Position numbers and translations under genes: made by a program. 64,000 nt of DNA from Methylococcaceae bacterium UBA6146 (GTDB lineage: Bacteria > Pseudomonadota > Gammaproteobacteria > Methylococcales > Methylomonadaceae). The notes under the pieces were generated by a model. It made no database searches and was not told the origin of the DNA. It was given only the letters and a program-made list of their open reading frames with translations. Positions 41,927 through 50,765 of the stretch are shown in pieces (positions within the stretch are counted from its first letter, which is position 1; each line of letters starts with the position of its first letter). The stretch is from NCBI GenBank assembly GCA_002422395.1, contig DIUY01000030.1, positions 139,474-203,473 on the forward strand, given 5' to 3'.

Positions 41927-44077
41927 CTAAAACTTCCCGTAATACCCCTCTTTCAACGCATCAAACAAATTGGCAGCTGAATGGATTTCGCCGTCATATT
42001 CAATTTCATCATTGCCTTTAAACTCAACAACCGAGCCGTCTTCCAGCGTGAACTGGTAGGTGGTGTTTTCAAGGTCGGATTCCTTAACCAACACGCCTTG
42101 GAACACTTCAGGATTGAAGCGGAAGGTGGTGCAGCCTTTTAAGCCTTGTTCGTAGGCGTATTGGTAGATGGACTTGAAATCCTCGTAAGGATAATCGGTC
42201 GGCACGTTGGCGGTTTTGGAGATGGACGAGTCTATCCATTTTTGCGCGGCGGCCTGGATGTCGACATGCTGCTTGGGGCTAACATCATCGGCGGCGATGA
42301 AGTAATCGGGCAGCTTATGCTTGGGGTCTTCGCTGTACGGCATCGCTTCGGGATTGACCAGTTCGCGGTAGGCCAGCAGTTCAAAGGAATAGACATCGAC
42401 TTTTTCCTTGGACTTTTTACCGGCGCGGATGACGTTGCGCGAATAATGGTGGGCAAAGCTTGGCTCTATGCCGTTGCTGGCGTTGTTGGCCAGCGATAGC
42501 GAGATAGTGCCGGTCGGTGCGATGGAACTGTGGTGGGTGAAACGTGCGCCGGTTTCAATCAATTCGGCAACCAGTTCCGGTTCAATGAGCGCAATTTTTT
42601 GCATGTAGCGGCTGTATTTGCCATGCAACACTTTACCTGCGATTTGATCGCCGATTTTATAACCGTCAGCGACCATTTCGGGGCGCAGGTGCAACATTTC
42701 GCCAGTCACGGTGAACAGTTGTTCCATAATCGGCGCGGGGGCTTTTTCTTTCGCCAGCGACAAGGCCGCTTTCCAGCCTTCGACCGCCAACACTTTGGTG
42801 ACTTCTTCGGTAAATTGCAGCGACTGCCCGTCGCCGTATTTCATGCCCAGCATGGTGACGGTTGAACCCAAGCCCAGATAGCCCATGCCGTGCCGACGTT
42901 TGCTGATGATTTCCTCGCGCTGCTTTTCCAGCGGCAAGCCATTAAGCTCCACGACGTTATCGAGCATACGGGTAAAAATCTTGATGGTTTTGCGGTAAGC
43001 CTCCCAATCAAAATACGCTTCGTTGGTGAACGGTTTTTTCACGAACCGCGTCAGGTTGATGGAACCTAACAGGCAACTGCCGTAAGGCGGCAACGGCTGT
43101 TCGCCGCAGGGGTTGGTGGCGCGGATTTTTTCACAAAACCAGTTGTTGTTCATCTCGTTGACTTTGTCGATCAGGATAAAGCCCGGTTCGGCGTAATCGT
43201 AGGTTGAACTCATGATGATGTCCCACAAGCGGCGGGCGGGGATGGTTTTGGTGATCCGGCACGCCACTAGACCATCGTCATTGACGATGTAACCTTCCTT
43301 GGTGGGAAAATCGCGCCAGATGACTTGTTGGCTGTCATGCAGATTGAGCTTGTCGGTTTTGGCTTCTTTTTCGGTGACCGGAAAGGATAACGGCCAAGGC
43401 TGGTCGTTTTTTACCGCTTGCATAAATTCGGCAGTGATCAAAAGCGACAGATTGAACTGGCGTAGACGGCCATCTTCGCGCTTGGCGCGGATAAACTCGA
43501 CCACATCAGGATGACCGACATCAAACGTACCCATTTGCGCCCCGCGTCTGCCGCCCGCAGACGACACGGTGAAACACATCTTGTCGTAAATGTCCATGAA
43601 CGACAGCGGGCCTGACGTGTACGCACCCGCGCCAGAAACATAAGCATTTTTAGGCCGCAATGTGGAAAACTCGTAGCCGATGCCGCAACCGGCTTTCAGT
43701 GTTAGACCGGCTTCATGCACTTTACCGAGAATGTCGTCCATAGAATCGGCGATAATACCGGACACGGTGCAATTGATCGTGGAGGTCGCCGGTTTATGTT
43801 CGAGCGCACCGGCATTGGAGACAATGCGTCCTGCCGGGATAGCGCCTTGGCGCAAAGCCCAGAGAAATTCTTTGTAATACTGCTCCTGTTTAGCCTTGCC
43901 TTGTTCGACCGCTGCAAGCGCTTTGGCGACCCGTTGATAGGTTTCATCAATCGTGTTGTCAATCGCTATCCCCTCTTTGGTTTTCAACCGGTATTTGGTG
44001 TCCCAAATATCCATTGACGCATCTTGAAAAGGTATTTCGGTAACGCTGCTGACTATCACATGAAGCTGTGCTGACAT
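41927..44077 (-). CDS. nrdJ: Adenosylcobalamin-dependent (class II) ribonucleotide reductase, catalytic chain
   Basis: The 716-residue protein converts ribonucleotides to deoxyribonucleotides using a B12-derived radical, without oxygen dependence. Seen motifs are TINCTVSG, AGCGIGYEFSTLRPK, the thiyl-radical region ATNPCGEQPLPPYGSCLLGSINLTRF, and SIAPTGTISL. It ends at EGYYGKF without the C-terminal zinc finger, which is in the separate gene at 39438-40136. It therefore corresponds to NrdJa of two-gene systems. Two NrdR boxes lie about 90-135 bp upstream. Confidence 0.92.
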   Translation of the reverse strand: MSAQLHVIVSSVTEIPFQDASMDIWDTKYRLKTKEGIAIDNTIDETYQRVAKALAAVEQGKAKQEQYYKEFLWALRQGAIPAGRIVSNAGALEHKPATSTINCTVSGIIADSMDDILGKVHEAGLTLKAGCGIGYEFSTLRPKNAYVSGAGAYTSGPLSFMDIYDKMCFTVSSAGGRRGAQMGTFDVGHPDVVEFIRAKREDGRLRQFNLSLLITAEFMQAVKNDQPWPLSFPVTEKEAKTDKLNLHDSQQVIWRDFPTKEGYIVNDDGLVACRITKTIPARRLWDIIMSSTYDYAEPGFILIDKVNEMNNNWFCEKIRATNPCGEQPLPPYGSCLLGSINLTRFVKKPFTNEAYFDWEAYRKTIKIFTRMLDNVVELNGLPLEKQREEIISKRRHGMGYLGLGSTVTMLGMKYGDGQSLQFTEEVTKVLAVEGWKAALSLAKEKAPAPIMEQLFTVTGEMLHLRPEMVADGYKIGDQIAGKVLHGKYSRYMQKIALIEPELVAELIETGARFTHHSSIAPTGTISLSLANNASNGIEPSFAHHYSRNVIRAGKKSKEKVDVYSFELLAYRELVNPEAMPYSEDPKHKLPDYFIAADDVSPKQHVDIQAAAQKWIDSSISKTANVPTDYPYEDFKSIYQYAYEQGLKGCTTFRFNPEVFQGVLVKESDLENTTYQFTLEDGSVVEFKGNDEIEYDGEIHSAANLFDALKEGYYGKF

Positions 44078-44165
44078 TGATTATATTTCCGTGGCGGTGG
44101 TTGGGTAAAAACATAGAAATAAACCATAAATCAACACCTTAAAAGGCTAGGCTGATTTACGAATT

Positions 44166-44181
44166 AATCTACATATAGATT
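44166..44181 (-). promoter_or_regulatory. NrdR box 1 upstream of nrdJ
   Basis: AATCTACATATAGATT, a palindrome matching the NrdR core CWATATATWG at 9 of 10 positions. It lies with its partner box 31 bp away, centre to centre. Confidence 0.7.
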
Positions 44182-44196
44182 ATTTTTTATATACTA

Positions 44197-44212
44197 GCAC
44201 AATATATAGTAT
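44197..44212 (-). promoter_or_regulatory. NrdR box 2 upstream of nrdJ
   Basis: GCACAATATATAGTAT matches the NrdR consensus ACACWATATATWGTGT at nearly all positions, with the core perfect. The paired boxes are three helical turns apart, as in known NrdR operators of nrd genes. Confidence 0.8.
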
Positions 44213-44449
44213 TAAAAAGTAAAATAATTGAGTTTGAGCAATAAATGATTTTTATTAAAAAACATCTTGCCAAGGGGGTGTTTGTTAAGATAAATGGGGG
44301 TGGGAGTGGTAATTGCCTATAATCAATCGGGAATTTATTAACCTTATTTTGTGCCTGTCCTTGGGTTTTATTTTTGGTAGGTATGGGATAAGGTGCTAAA
44401 TTGCACCAAAATAAAAACGCCGTTTAGCATCACAACAGTCTGTTTGGCC
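44213..44449. other. AT-rich intergenic region
   Basis: Divergent region between nrdJ and the GT8-like gene. AT-rich; apart from the NrdR boxes to its left, no other site or gene was seen. A GTG-start extension of the next gene to 44393 is not favoured. Confidence 0.4.
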
Positions 44450-45631
44450 ATGAATAAAAATAACGCTATCTCTAATACACTTGCCGAAAAAAAAGCAATA
44501 ACTGCTTTACGAATGTATTTGCAAAAAAAAATCAGGGTATCTTTTAAAGAGTTATCCTTGGAAAAGGATTATGAATATATTAACGGTCTCTACATTAAAT
44601 ATCCCGACAACCCGAGTGCTTTAATAGCAAAAGGTTATCTGGAATGGCGTTTTGGTGATAAAGCTAAAGGTGAATCGTTATTTGAAAAAGCATTTAAAAT
44701 AGCCAAAGACACTGGCTATGAATTAAAAGGACGTGAAATTGGCATAAACACTTATCTGGGCACGTCCTGTATCGATGAAGACATTATCGGCACACAACCT
44801 AAATTTCCCGATTTTAATCATGTCCGTGTTGCAACGGCGGAACACTCCATAATTCTTGCCGCTTGTGACGAAATTTATTTTCAGAAATTTGGCAGGGCTT
44901 TTACAGGCATCTGCCTGAAGCACTCAAAAGGGGTTGTGCATATTCATGTAATAAATCCCAGCAAGGATACCTTGCGCTTTTTTGAAAACATACAAGATAC
45001 CCGAATATCTTTTAGCACTGAACAAACAGAAATTAATAGCCGCTCTTATTATGCTTCCAGCCGATTTTTAGTCGCCCCATTTATTCTAGATGCCTATGAT
45101 GCCAATGTTTTAATTCTTGATATAGACTCAATCGTTACCAGAAATGTGGATCCGTTGATCAGAGCGCTGGCAAACGGACCTGAAGATGTTTTCGTACCGA
45201 CCATGCCACATGCGTGGAATCCATGGAATTATCATCTGGCAGGCACTGTGTTACTTAAAAACAACCCTCTCATGAAAGAGTTTTTTCGTCATTTTTCAAT
45301 TTATTACGATAAAGCGGCACAAAGGTTGGATGCCAATGATAATGCGTGGTGGATAGATCAGAATTCATTGTATAGGGCTATTTTGCGGTTAGAAAAAAAT
45401 GGCGGCCAAGCGGGCAATGTAAAAAAATACGGCACCATCGTAACTGGCCCGCAGAATTTAGGAAAAGATGAATTTTCAAAGCTGCTCAATTTATATAACA
45501 ACAACATCGACTTTTCAGGGAGGGCGACAACCGATGGCAACGACGAGTTTATCGCTGTTTTGACGCCTTTATTGAAGCATAAAGGCTTAGCCGCCATGTT
45601 TCTTGAGTCTTTTTACGATAGCTGCAAGTAG
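44450..45631 (+). CDS. GT8-like glycosyltransferase
   Basis: The 393-residue protein has an N-terminal helical region (residues 1-105) with a TPR-like piece, YPDNPSALIAKGYLEWRFGDK. A family 8-like transferase domain follows, with VLILDIDSIVTRNVDPLI as the DxD site, near residues 222-239. FNAGV-like HLAGTVLLKNNPLM and WWIDQNSLYRAIL follow. The region is AT-rich compared with neighbours. The ATG at 44450 has only a weak ribosome site. The sugar and acceptor are unknown. Confidence 0.7.
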   Translation: MNKNNAISNTLAEKKAITALRMYLQKKIRVSFKELSLEKDYEYINGLYIKYPDNPSALIAKGYLEWRFGDKAKGESLFEKAFKIAKDTGYELKGREIGINTYLGTSCIDEDIIGTQPKFPDFNHVRVATAEHSIILAACDEIYFQKFGRAFTGICLKHSKGVVHIHVINPSKDTLRFFENIQDTRISFSTEQTEINSRSYYASSRFLVAPFILDAYDANVLILDIDSIVTRNVDPLIRALANGPEDVFVPTMPHAWNPWNYHLAGTVLLKNNPLMKEFFRHFSIYYDKAAQRLDANDNAWWIDQNSLYRAILRLEKNGGQAGNVKKYGTIVTGPQNLGKDEFSKLLNLYNNNIDFSGRATTDGNDEFIAVLTPLLKHKGLAAMFLESFYDSCK

Positions 45632-45737
45632 CTTTTTTCATAACCCTTGCCCCTACGATGTTAAAAACTTATGGACGACCACACTTGCCAACATTGTTCA
45701 GGACACAAAGTTAAGTAGCCTCACACTGATTGATTAC

Positions 45738-46733
45738 GTGCTTATATCCGATAAACAAAAAAAAATTCTGGTTCTCCTGGCAGATGGTGAGTTCCATTCA
45801 GGCACCGAGCTGGCGCATGCGCTTGGCGTCAGCCGTTCGGCTGTCTGGAAGCAACTGGGCGGCCTGGCTGAGTTAGGTTTGCAACATGCGGCAGTTAGGG
45901 GTAAAGGCTACCGCTTAGATACCCCGTTAGAATTGCTGTCAGTATCAGCAATACAAGCGTTTCTTAACAACCGTTCTGGCCCGTTGATTTCAGCCTTGGA
46001 AATTCATGACCAAATCGACTCCACCAACCATTATTTAGCTTTACGTTCACAGCAGGGTGCAAAATCAGGCTTGGTTTGCTTTGCCGAACATCAGACTGCG
46101 GGCAAAGGCAGGCGCGGACGGCAATGGGTTTCGCCATTCGGCAGCAATATTTATTTGTCCATACTTTGGCGCTTTCAATTGGGTTATGCGGCAATCACTG
46201 GTTTAAGCCTGGCAATCGGAGTTGCGGTTATTAGGGCGTTAAAACAACTGGGCTTTAATGACGTGGGGCTAAAATGGCCCAATGACATTTACAGTCAGGG
46301 CAAAAAACTGGGTGGCATCTTGATTGAAGTGTCAGGGGAAAGTGAGGGCCCTTGTACGGCAATTATCGGTCTGGGATTAAACCGGTTTTTACCGGATGCG
46401 GCCGCCGACAGCATTGCCCAAGCATGGACTGATTTGAGCAAAATAAGCCCCTCGACATTACCAAGCAGAAACCAGCTGGCGGGGGTTTTATTAAACCATC
46501 TGCTTGCCATCATTGCCGATTTTGAACAACTGGGCATCCAGGCTTATCTGGAGGAATGGCGCAGTTATGATTGCCTGCACAACCAACCGGCAACCCTGTT
46601 TATTGGCGGACAAGCGTTCAGCGGGGTTATTGCAGGCATAGATGATAACGGCTTGTTATTAATCAAAAACACTGACGGTAAAGTTCAGGCTTTTGCATCC
46701 GGCGAAGTCAGCTTTCATAGGACGGCCTTATGA
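45738..46733 (+). CDS. birA: Biotin-[acetyl-CoA-carboxylase] ligase and biotin repressor
   Basis: BirA activates biotin and attaches it to the carboxyl carrier protein. The 331-residue protein has an N-terminal winged helix (ILVLLADGEFHSGTELAHAL, SRSAVWKQL). The catalytic domain has DQIDSTNHYL, AEHQTAGKGRRGRQW with the GRGRRG-like loop, and LKWPNDIYSQGKKLGGILIE. The start is taken as GTG at 45738, giving the usual length; the open frame extends further upstream. It overlaps coaX in ATGA. Confidence 0.93.
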   Translation: MLISDKQKKILVLLADGEFHSGTELAHALGVSRSAVWKQLGGLAELGLQHAAVRGKGYRLDTPLELLSVSAIQAFLNNRSGPLISALEIHDQIDSTNHYLALRSQQGAKSGLVCFAEHQTAGKGRRGRQWVSPFGSNIYLSILWRFQLGYAAITGLSLAIGVAVIRALKQLGFNDVGLKWPNDIYSQGKKLGGILIEVSGESEGPCTAIIGLGLNRFLPDAAADSIAQAWTDLSKISPSTLPSRNQLAGVLLNHLLAIIADFEQLGIQAYLEEWRSYDCLHNQPATLFIGGQAFSGVIAGIDDNGLLLIKNTDGKVQAFASGEVSFHRTAL

Positions 46734-47461
46734 ACCTATTGATTGATATAGGCAATACCCGCATGAAATGGGCGGTCAGTAAAAACCGCCACATTATTGC
46801 CGGACAGCCCCTTGCCAATCATCGACTAGACCGGCAGCAGCTGATAACGCTCTGGAAAAGCATAATCCGACCGCAACATATTGCCATTGCCTGCGTCAGT
46901 GCCCGATCTTTATTGGCATTGGTGCAGTCGGTCGCGAACGAGCTATGGCCTGATGTTGACATCCTTCGGGTTCAAGCCCAAGCCCACGCGTTCGGCGTGA
47001 CCAATGCGTACCCGCAACCTGAAAAGCTAGGTGTTGACCGCTGGCTAACGTTAGTGGCTGCGCGTCAGGGTTACGCCCTCCCCGCTTGTATTGTCGATTG
47101 CGGCACTGCGATAACTGTAGATTTATTGGCTGGCCAAGGTAACCACCAAGGCGGATTTATCAGCCCTGGGCTTAGGCTGATGAGGCAGACACTGGCCGAA
47201 GGCACCAATGCCCTGCCGTTTAGTGAATCGCGGCATACGCTGCAACCGGCAACCACCACCGAGGCCGCCATCTATAGCGGCACCTTATCGGCGGCTATTG
47301 GCTTGATCGAGCATGTGCTAAAAAAACAGCCTGAAACCATACAGCTAATTTTGACAGGTGGCGACGCCGAACTTATCGCGGAACAGCTATTGATCCCTGT
47401 TGTTATTGATATGGATTTGGTGTTGCGCGGGTTAGCAATCATTTTAGACGGCACATCATGA
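46730..47461 (+). CDS. coaX: Type III pantothenate kinase
   Basis: CoaX phosphorylates pantothenate in coenzyme A synthesis. The 243-residue protein has LLIDIGNTRMKWAV at the N-terminus, LGVDRWLTLVAA, CIVDCGTAITVDLL, and GGFISPGLRLM; ILTGGDAEL lies at the end. The ATGA overlaps on both sides show a birA-coaX-SPOR operon, a common gammaproteobacterial arrangement. Confidence 0.94.
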   Translation: MNLLIDIGNTRMKWAVSKNRHIIAGQPLANHRLDRQQLITLWKSIIRPQHIAIACVSARSLLALVQSVANELWPDVDILRVQAQAHAFGVTNAYPQPEKLGVDRWLTLVAARQGYALPACIVDCGTAITVDLLAGQGNHQGGFISPGLRLMRQTLAEGTNALPFSESRHTLQPATTTEAAIYSGTLSAAIGLIEHVLKKQPETIQLILTGGDAELIAEQLLIPVVIDMDLVLRGLAIILDGTS

Positions 47462-48150
47462 AACACTTATTTTTTCTGGTCGCACTAGCCAATGCCGTAT
47501 TGTTTATGTGGGAGTACAAATCTGGCGCATTAGCCCCGACGGCGGCAACTGTATCAAACGCCACACCAGATCTGGAACCCATCTTATTGGTGAGCCAACT
47601 GCCTCCCCCGCCCGCGCCAACCGTCCCCCCGGAAACCGGGCCACCAAAACCTGTGGCGCAAGCTGAAACTAATGGCGCAACAGAAAAAACCATGCGCTGT
47701 TACGAAGCAGGCCCTTTCACTAACACAGCGGTCGCCAAGCAATGGATAAGTCAATTTGCAGAAGCTGGAACCACCGTTAAACTGATAAGCAAGGATGGGC
47801 AAACACCCAATAAATACATGGTCTATTACCCGGCCGGACAAGGTCTGGCAGAAGCTGAAGCCAATCTGCAAATGCTCAAAGAACGGGGCATTAACGATCT
47901 TTTTATTCAGCAGACAGAAAAGGACAAGGGCAATATTTCGCTGGGCGTTTTTAGCAAGGAGGAAAGGGCGTTAATGCTAAAAAAGCAGCTGCTTACAAAA
48001 GGCATTGAGACAAAAATCAAAACTCTTTATAAAACTAAAGCCCAGCAATACGCTCTGATTGAAAGTGACGCTAAAACTATCGGACAGCTGGAAACTTTAC
48101 AAACAACGACGCCTCAAGTGGCTGTTAAAGAGCTGTTCCCATGTAACTAA
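47458..48150 (+). CDS. SPOR-domain cell-envelope protein
   Basis: The 230-residue protein has an N-terminal membrane segment (LFFLVALANAVLFMWEY), a Pro-rich linker (PPPPAPTVPPETGPPKP), and a SPOR-like region from residue 78. RCYEAGPFTNTAVAKQW and ISLGVFSKEERALMLKKQL are typical repeats that bind denuded peptidoglycan at division sites. It overlaps coaX by 4 bp. Confidence 0.8.
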   Translation: MKHLFFLVALANAVLFMWEYKSGALAPTAATVSNATPDLEPILLVSQLPPPPAPTVPPETGPPKPVAQAETNGATEKTMRCYEAGPFTNTAVAKQWISQFAEAGTTVKLISKDGQTPNKYMVYYPAGQGLAEAEANLQMLKERGINDLFIQQTEKDKGNISLGVFSKEERALMLKKQLLTKGIETKIKTLYKTKAQQYALIESDAKTIGQLETLQTTTPQVAVKELFPCN

Positions 48151-48181
48151 ACACCGCAACATTAAAAAAACAGGCAAAGTG

Positions 48182-48544
48182 ATGAACGATATACAGAACT
48201 ATCAAAAAGACGATAGCAGATTAAAATCCTTAAAAAGGCTTACCACGATAGTTTATCTATGCCAGATTTTTTCATTTGTGTTGGCAGGATTGCCCTTACT
48301 GGCTGGCGTTGTCATTAACTTTATGAACAGGGACGATGTTGAGGGGACATGGTTGGAATCCCATTTTAATTGGCAAGTCCAAACGGTCTGGATGACCCTT
48401 GCCGGGTTCGCCTTGGCCGGGCTGACACTTGAAACGGGGATTGGGTTTTTAATCCTGATCCCGACGCTTATGGTTTTGGTTTACCGGATTGTCATTGGCT
48501 GGAACGCGCTAAGTGCGGGCAAGCCGGTAAACGAAAAATTCTAA
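48182..48544 (+). CDS. Small membrane protein, DUF4870-like
   Basis: 120 residues from the ATG at 48182, which has an AAAGTG-type site; the frame runs back to 48059 inside the SPOR gene but that part is unlikely. Three hydrophobic segments are seen (VYLCQIFSFVLAGLPLLAGVV, and two later). ESHFNWQVQTVWMTL and a tail WNALSAGKPV follow. The pattern resembles DUF4870-type membrane proteins; no function known. Confidence 0.75.
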   Translation: MNDIQNYQKDDSRLKSLKRLTTIVYLCQIFSFVLAGLPLLAGVVINFMNRDDVEGTWLESHFNWQVQTVWMTLAGFALAGLTLETGIGFLILIPTLMVLVYRIVIGWNALSAGKPVNEKF

Positions 48545-48633
48545 AAAGCTGCCCACCCTATACAGGGTTCCGATTGCCGGAAACAGCTGTCCTTCGCCAA
48601 AGCGCGGACACCCTGATTTCGGCCCACATCAAC

Positions 48634-49626
48634 TCAGGCCGAGTGTCCAGACAACCGCTCCGTATTTTTTTTGGCGTAACCCAAACAGATATAAAGAAAA
48701 AACTGCGCTCCAAAAATAAGGTTGGCCATCAGCAAATGTATTGGCTGCGCAACAGCCGGAAACCCTAACCTGTCCAGCGTGACCCCCGCCAAAATTGCCG
48801 TCACCACCAAGCCCGCCAAGGCAAACCCCGTGCGTAGCAACAAACTGTCTTTGGCGACTGATTGATAAAGTTTCCAGACTAACCACAGGTTAGTGAACAA
48901 AATAACCGATGAAAATGAACGATGGATATAAAAAACCACCGGAAAGTCATCCCGCCAATATTGGCGTTGGATGTAACCATGTTCATTGGCGATAAAATCA
49001 ACCGCTTCGCGCACCTGCGTACCCATAGCAACCTGCAACAAGGTCATGCCCATTGCGACAAGCAAAACCGTTCTGAATTTGGCCGGCAACAGGCTTATGT
49101 CCAGTTGCCCGATAAATTCCCGTTGCGAACGGGCAATGGTGTAAATCAACAAGGCAACGATAAATAACGCCAACAGCATATGCAACGTAATCATAAACGG
49201 CTTGAGGTTGCTGGCAACCACCGTTGACCCTAACCAACCCTGAAAGCCGACCAGAAAAAAGCTGCTGACCGCCAAATAAAAAATGGTTTTGTCGGTTTTT
49301 AAAAAAATGCGCGACGACCACGCGGTCAAAAAAATCAGGAAACCAATCGTCACGCCGACCAGTCGGTTGGTGTATTCAGTCCACGTTTTCACCGGATTGA
49401 ACTGGGTGTTCTCATAACCGCGTTGGGCATAAATCTCATGGTAATTGGCGGGCAGCTGCGACTCCTCAGTGGGCGGCACCCATTGGCCAAAACAGGTGGG
49501 CCAATCAGGGCAACCCATGCCGGCGCCGGAAGCACGGACAATGCCGCCGACCAAAATAACAAAATAAACCGCAAAAATGGTCAATGTGCCTAAGCGACGG
49601 AAACGTAAAATTGCTTGATTATCCAT
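48634..49626 (-). CDS. ctaA: Haem A synthase (COX15/CtaA)
   Basis: CtaA oxidises haem O to haem A for cytochrome oxidase. The 330-residue protein has eight predicted helices, with VGGIVRASGAGMGCPDWPTCFG at residues 26-47 and the conserved EYTNRLVGV, QGWLGSTVV and LHMLLALFI segments. A YIHRSFSSVI histidine region and a late QPIHLLMANL follow. The ATG overlaps the ygfZ stop by 1 bp. Confidence 0.93.
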   Translation of the reverse strand: MDNQAILRFRRLGTLTIFAVYFVILVGGIVRASGAGMGCPDWPTCFGQWVPPTEESQLPANYHEIYAQRGYENTQFNPVKTWTEYTNRLVGVTIGFLIFLTAWSSRIFLKTDKTIFYLAVSSFFLVGFQGWLGSTVVASNLKPFMITLHMLLALFIVALLIYTIARSQREFIGQLDISLLPAKFRTVLLVAMGMTLLQVAMGTQVREAVDFIANEHGYIQRQYWRDDFPVVFYIHRSFSSVILFTNLWLVWKLYQSVAKDSLLLRTGFALAGLVVTAILAGVTLDRLGFPAVAQPIHLLMANLIFGAQFFLYICLGYAKKNTERLSGHSA

Positions 49627-50585
49627 TAGGTGTTCACTAAGGTCAGTGGGTGGTTAGGATGATCATGCAGTTTGAGCTGATCATAGTCCCTATCAGAAAG
49701 TTGCAAAACAACGAGCATTTTACAACACCCTTCATGCTGCCCAGCCAACAATACCTTACCTACGGCTTGCCCGCTATCATCACTAATAACAGCATTGGCA
49801 GCGGGTGCAGGCGCGGCGCATTCGGCAACAAACAACGCCCGTTTGGCTTTACCCAAATAATGGGTGCGGGCGACAATTTCTTGGCCGGTGTAACAGCCTT
49901 TAGTAAAACTGATTGCCCCCAAATTATCCAAATTGAGCATTTGTGGAATGAATTGCTCCGATGTTTCCATAGTCAGCCAAGGGATGCCCGCGATAATGTC
50001 CAGATAATGCCAATGCGCTGAGTTTTCAGCGGCAAAACCCAATGTGTTGACGTGTTCAGACCAAAATCCGATAGCCGCATCAGGGGTGGCAACCACCAGA
50101 TAACGCCCACCAAAATTAATGCGGATGAGGTCATTTTGGCTAGTTGCAAGCAGGGGCTCAGCCGGTATTGCCGAATCGCACAGGCCGATTAAACATAGCG
50201 AGTCGCGGCTATCGGCCAAGGTCACCGCCGCGCGTAAGATATATTTTTGTAGCCGATTTTTAACGGTGTCCAGTAAGGTGTCTGGCAGTACCATCAAAAA
50301 AGAAGCTGCTGTTTTTATCAGCAAAAACGTCGCAATAACCTGCCCTTTTGGGTTGCATAACGCACCAAAACTGCTTTGTTTTTCAGTTATCTCATTGATA
50401 TTACAGGTTATTTGTCCTTGCAAGAATTGCCCTGCGTCTTTGCCCGCCACCGTTAAAACCGCCAGACTTGATAACGCATAAATTTGCTTGCCACTGTTAG
50501 GCTGAGTCACGGGAAAGCTAATGTCCGTGCCTGTCACTGTTGCACCGTATCCAGTGCGTAAAAAATCTGTCCAGTTTGAATTCAT
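49626..50585 (-). CDS. ygfZ: Folate-binding YgfZ-family protein
   Basis: YgfZ uses folate to help assemble or repair Fe-S clusters. The 319-residue protein has AVLTVAGKDAGQFLQGQITCNI near residue 42, FGALCNPKGQVIA, and the family signature FTKGCYTGQEIVARTHYLGK with the conserved Cys. The start chosen is ATG 50585; a longer frame to 50633 lacks family similarity. It is coupled to ctaA downstream. Confidence 0.9.
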   Translation of the reverse strand: MNSNWTDFLRTGYGATVTGTDISFPVTQPNSGKQIYALSSLAVLTVAGKDAGQFLQGQITCNINEITEKQSSFGALCNPKGQVIATFLLIKTAASFLMVLPDTLLDTVKNRLQKYILRAAVTLADSRDSLCLIGLCDSAIPAEPLLATSQNDLIRINFGGRYLVVATPDAAIGFWSEHVNTLGFAAENSAHWHYLDIIAGIPWLTMETSEQFIPQMLNLDNLGAISFTKGCYTGQEIVARTHYLGKAKRALFVAECAAPAPAANAVISDDSGQAVGKVLLAGQHEGCCKMLVVLQLSDRDYDQLKLHDHPNHPLTLVNT

Positions 50586-50650
50586 AATTTGATGATAGGA
50601 AAAGGGGTTGGCGGCGATTATATCGCCGTTCAAACAACCGCAACAATCGG

Positions 50651-50676
50651 AACGGTATGACTGGCAGTCATCCGTT
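50651..50676. repeat. Small hairpin
   Basis: AACGGTATGACTGGCAGTCATCCGTT, read as AACGG-T-ATGACTG/CAGTCAT-C-CGTT arms. Just upstream of ygfZ, next to the following repeat. Confidence 0.45.
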
Positions 50677-50696
50677 GTGGGTAGTGGTGTTCATCG

Positions 50697-50729
50697 ACGA
50701 CTGCCCGTCCTTGAAGGACGCGTAGTCGT
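50697..50729. repeat. Palindromic repeat type 2, short copy 3
   Basis: ACGACTGCCCGTCCTT followed by GAAGGACGCGTAGTCGT, the same stem as in the longer copies at 21 and 26.9 kb but without their flanks. Confidence 0.65.
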
Positions 50730-50765
50730 GGTGTTTATCGTGGCTACAGTTTTCGGCTACCATTT

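Noticed and set aside
44078..44392. Cobalamin riboswitch before nrdJ
   Set aside because: The B12-dependent product made it worth looking for, but no B12-box-like conserved core was seen; only NrdR boxes were.
44393..44449. GTG-start extension of the GT8-like gene
   Set aside because: No ribosome site and residues not family-like; the ATG at 44450 is preferred.
45603..45737. N-terminal extension of birA
   Set aside because: It overlaps the previous gene and adds about 45 residues ahead of the winged helix that BirA does not normally have.
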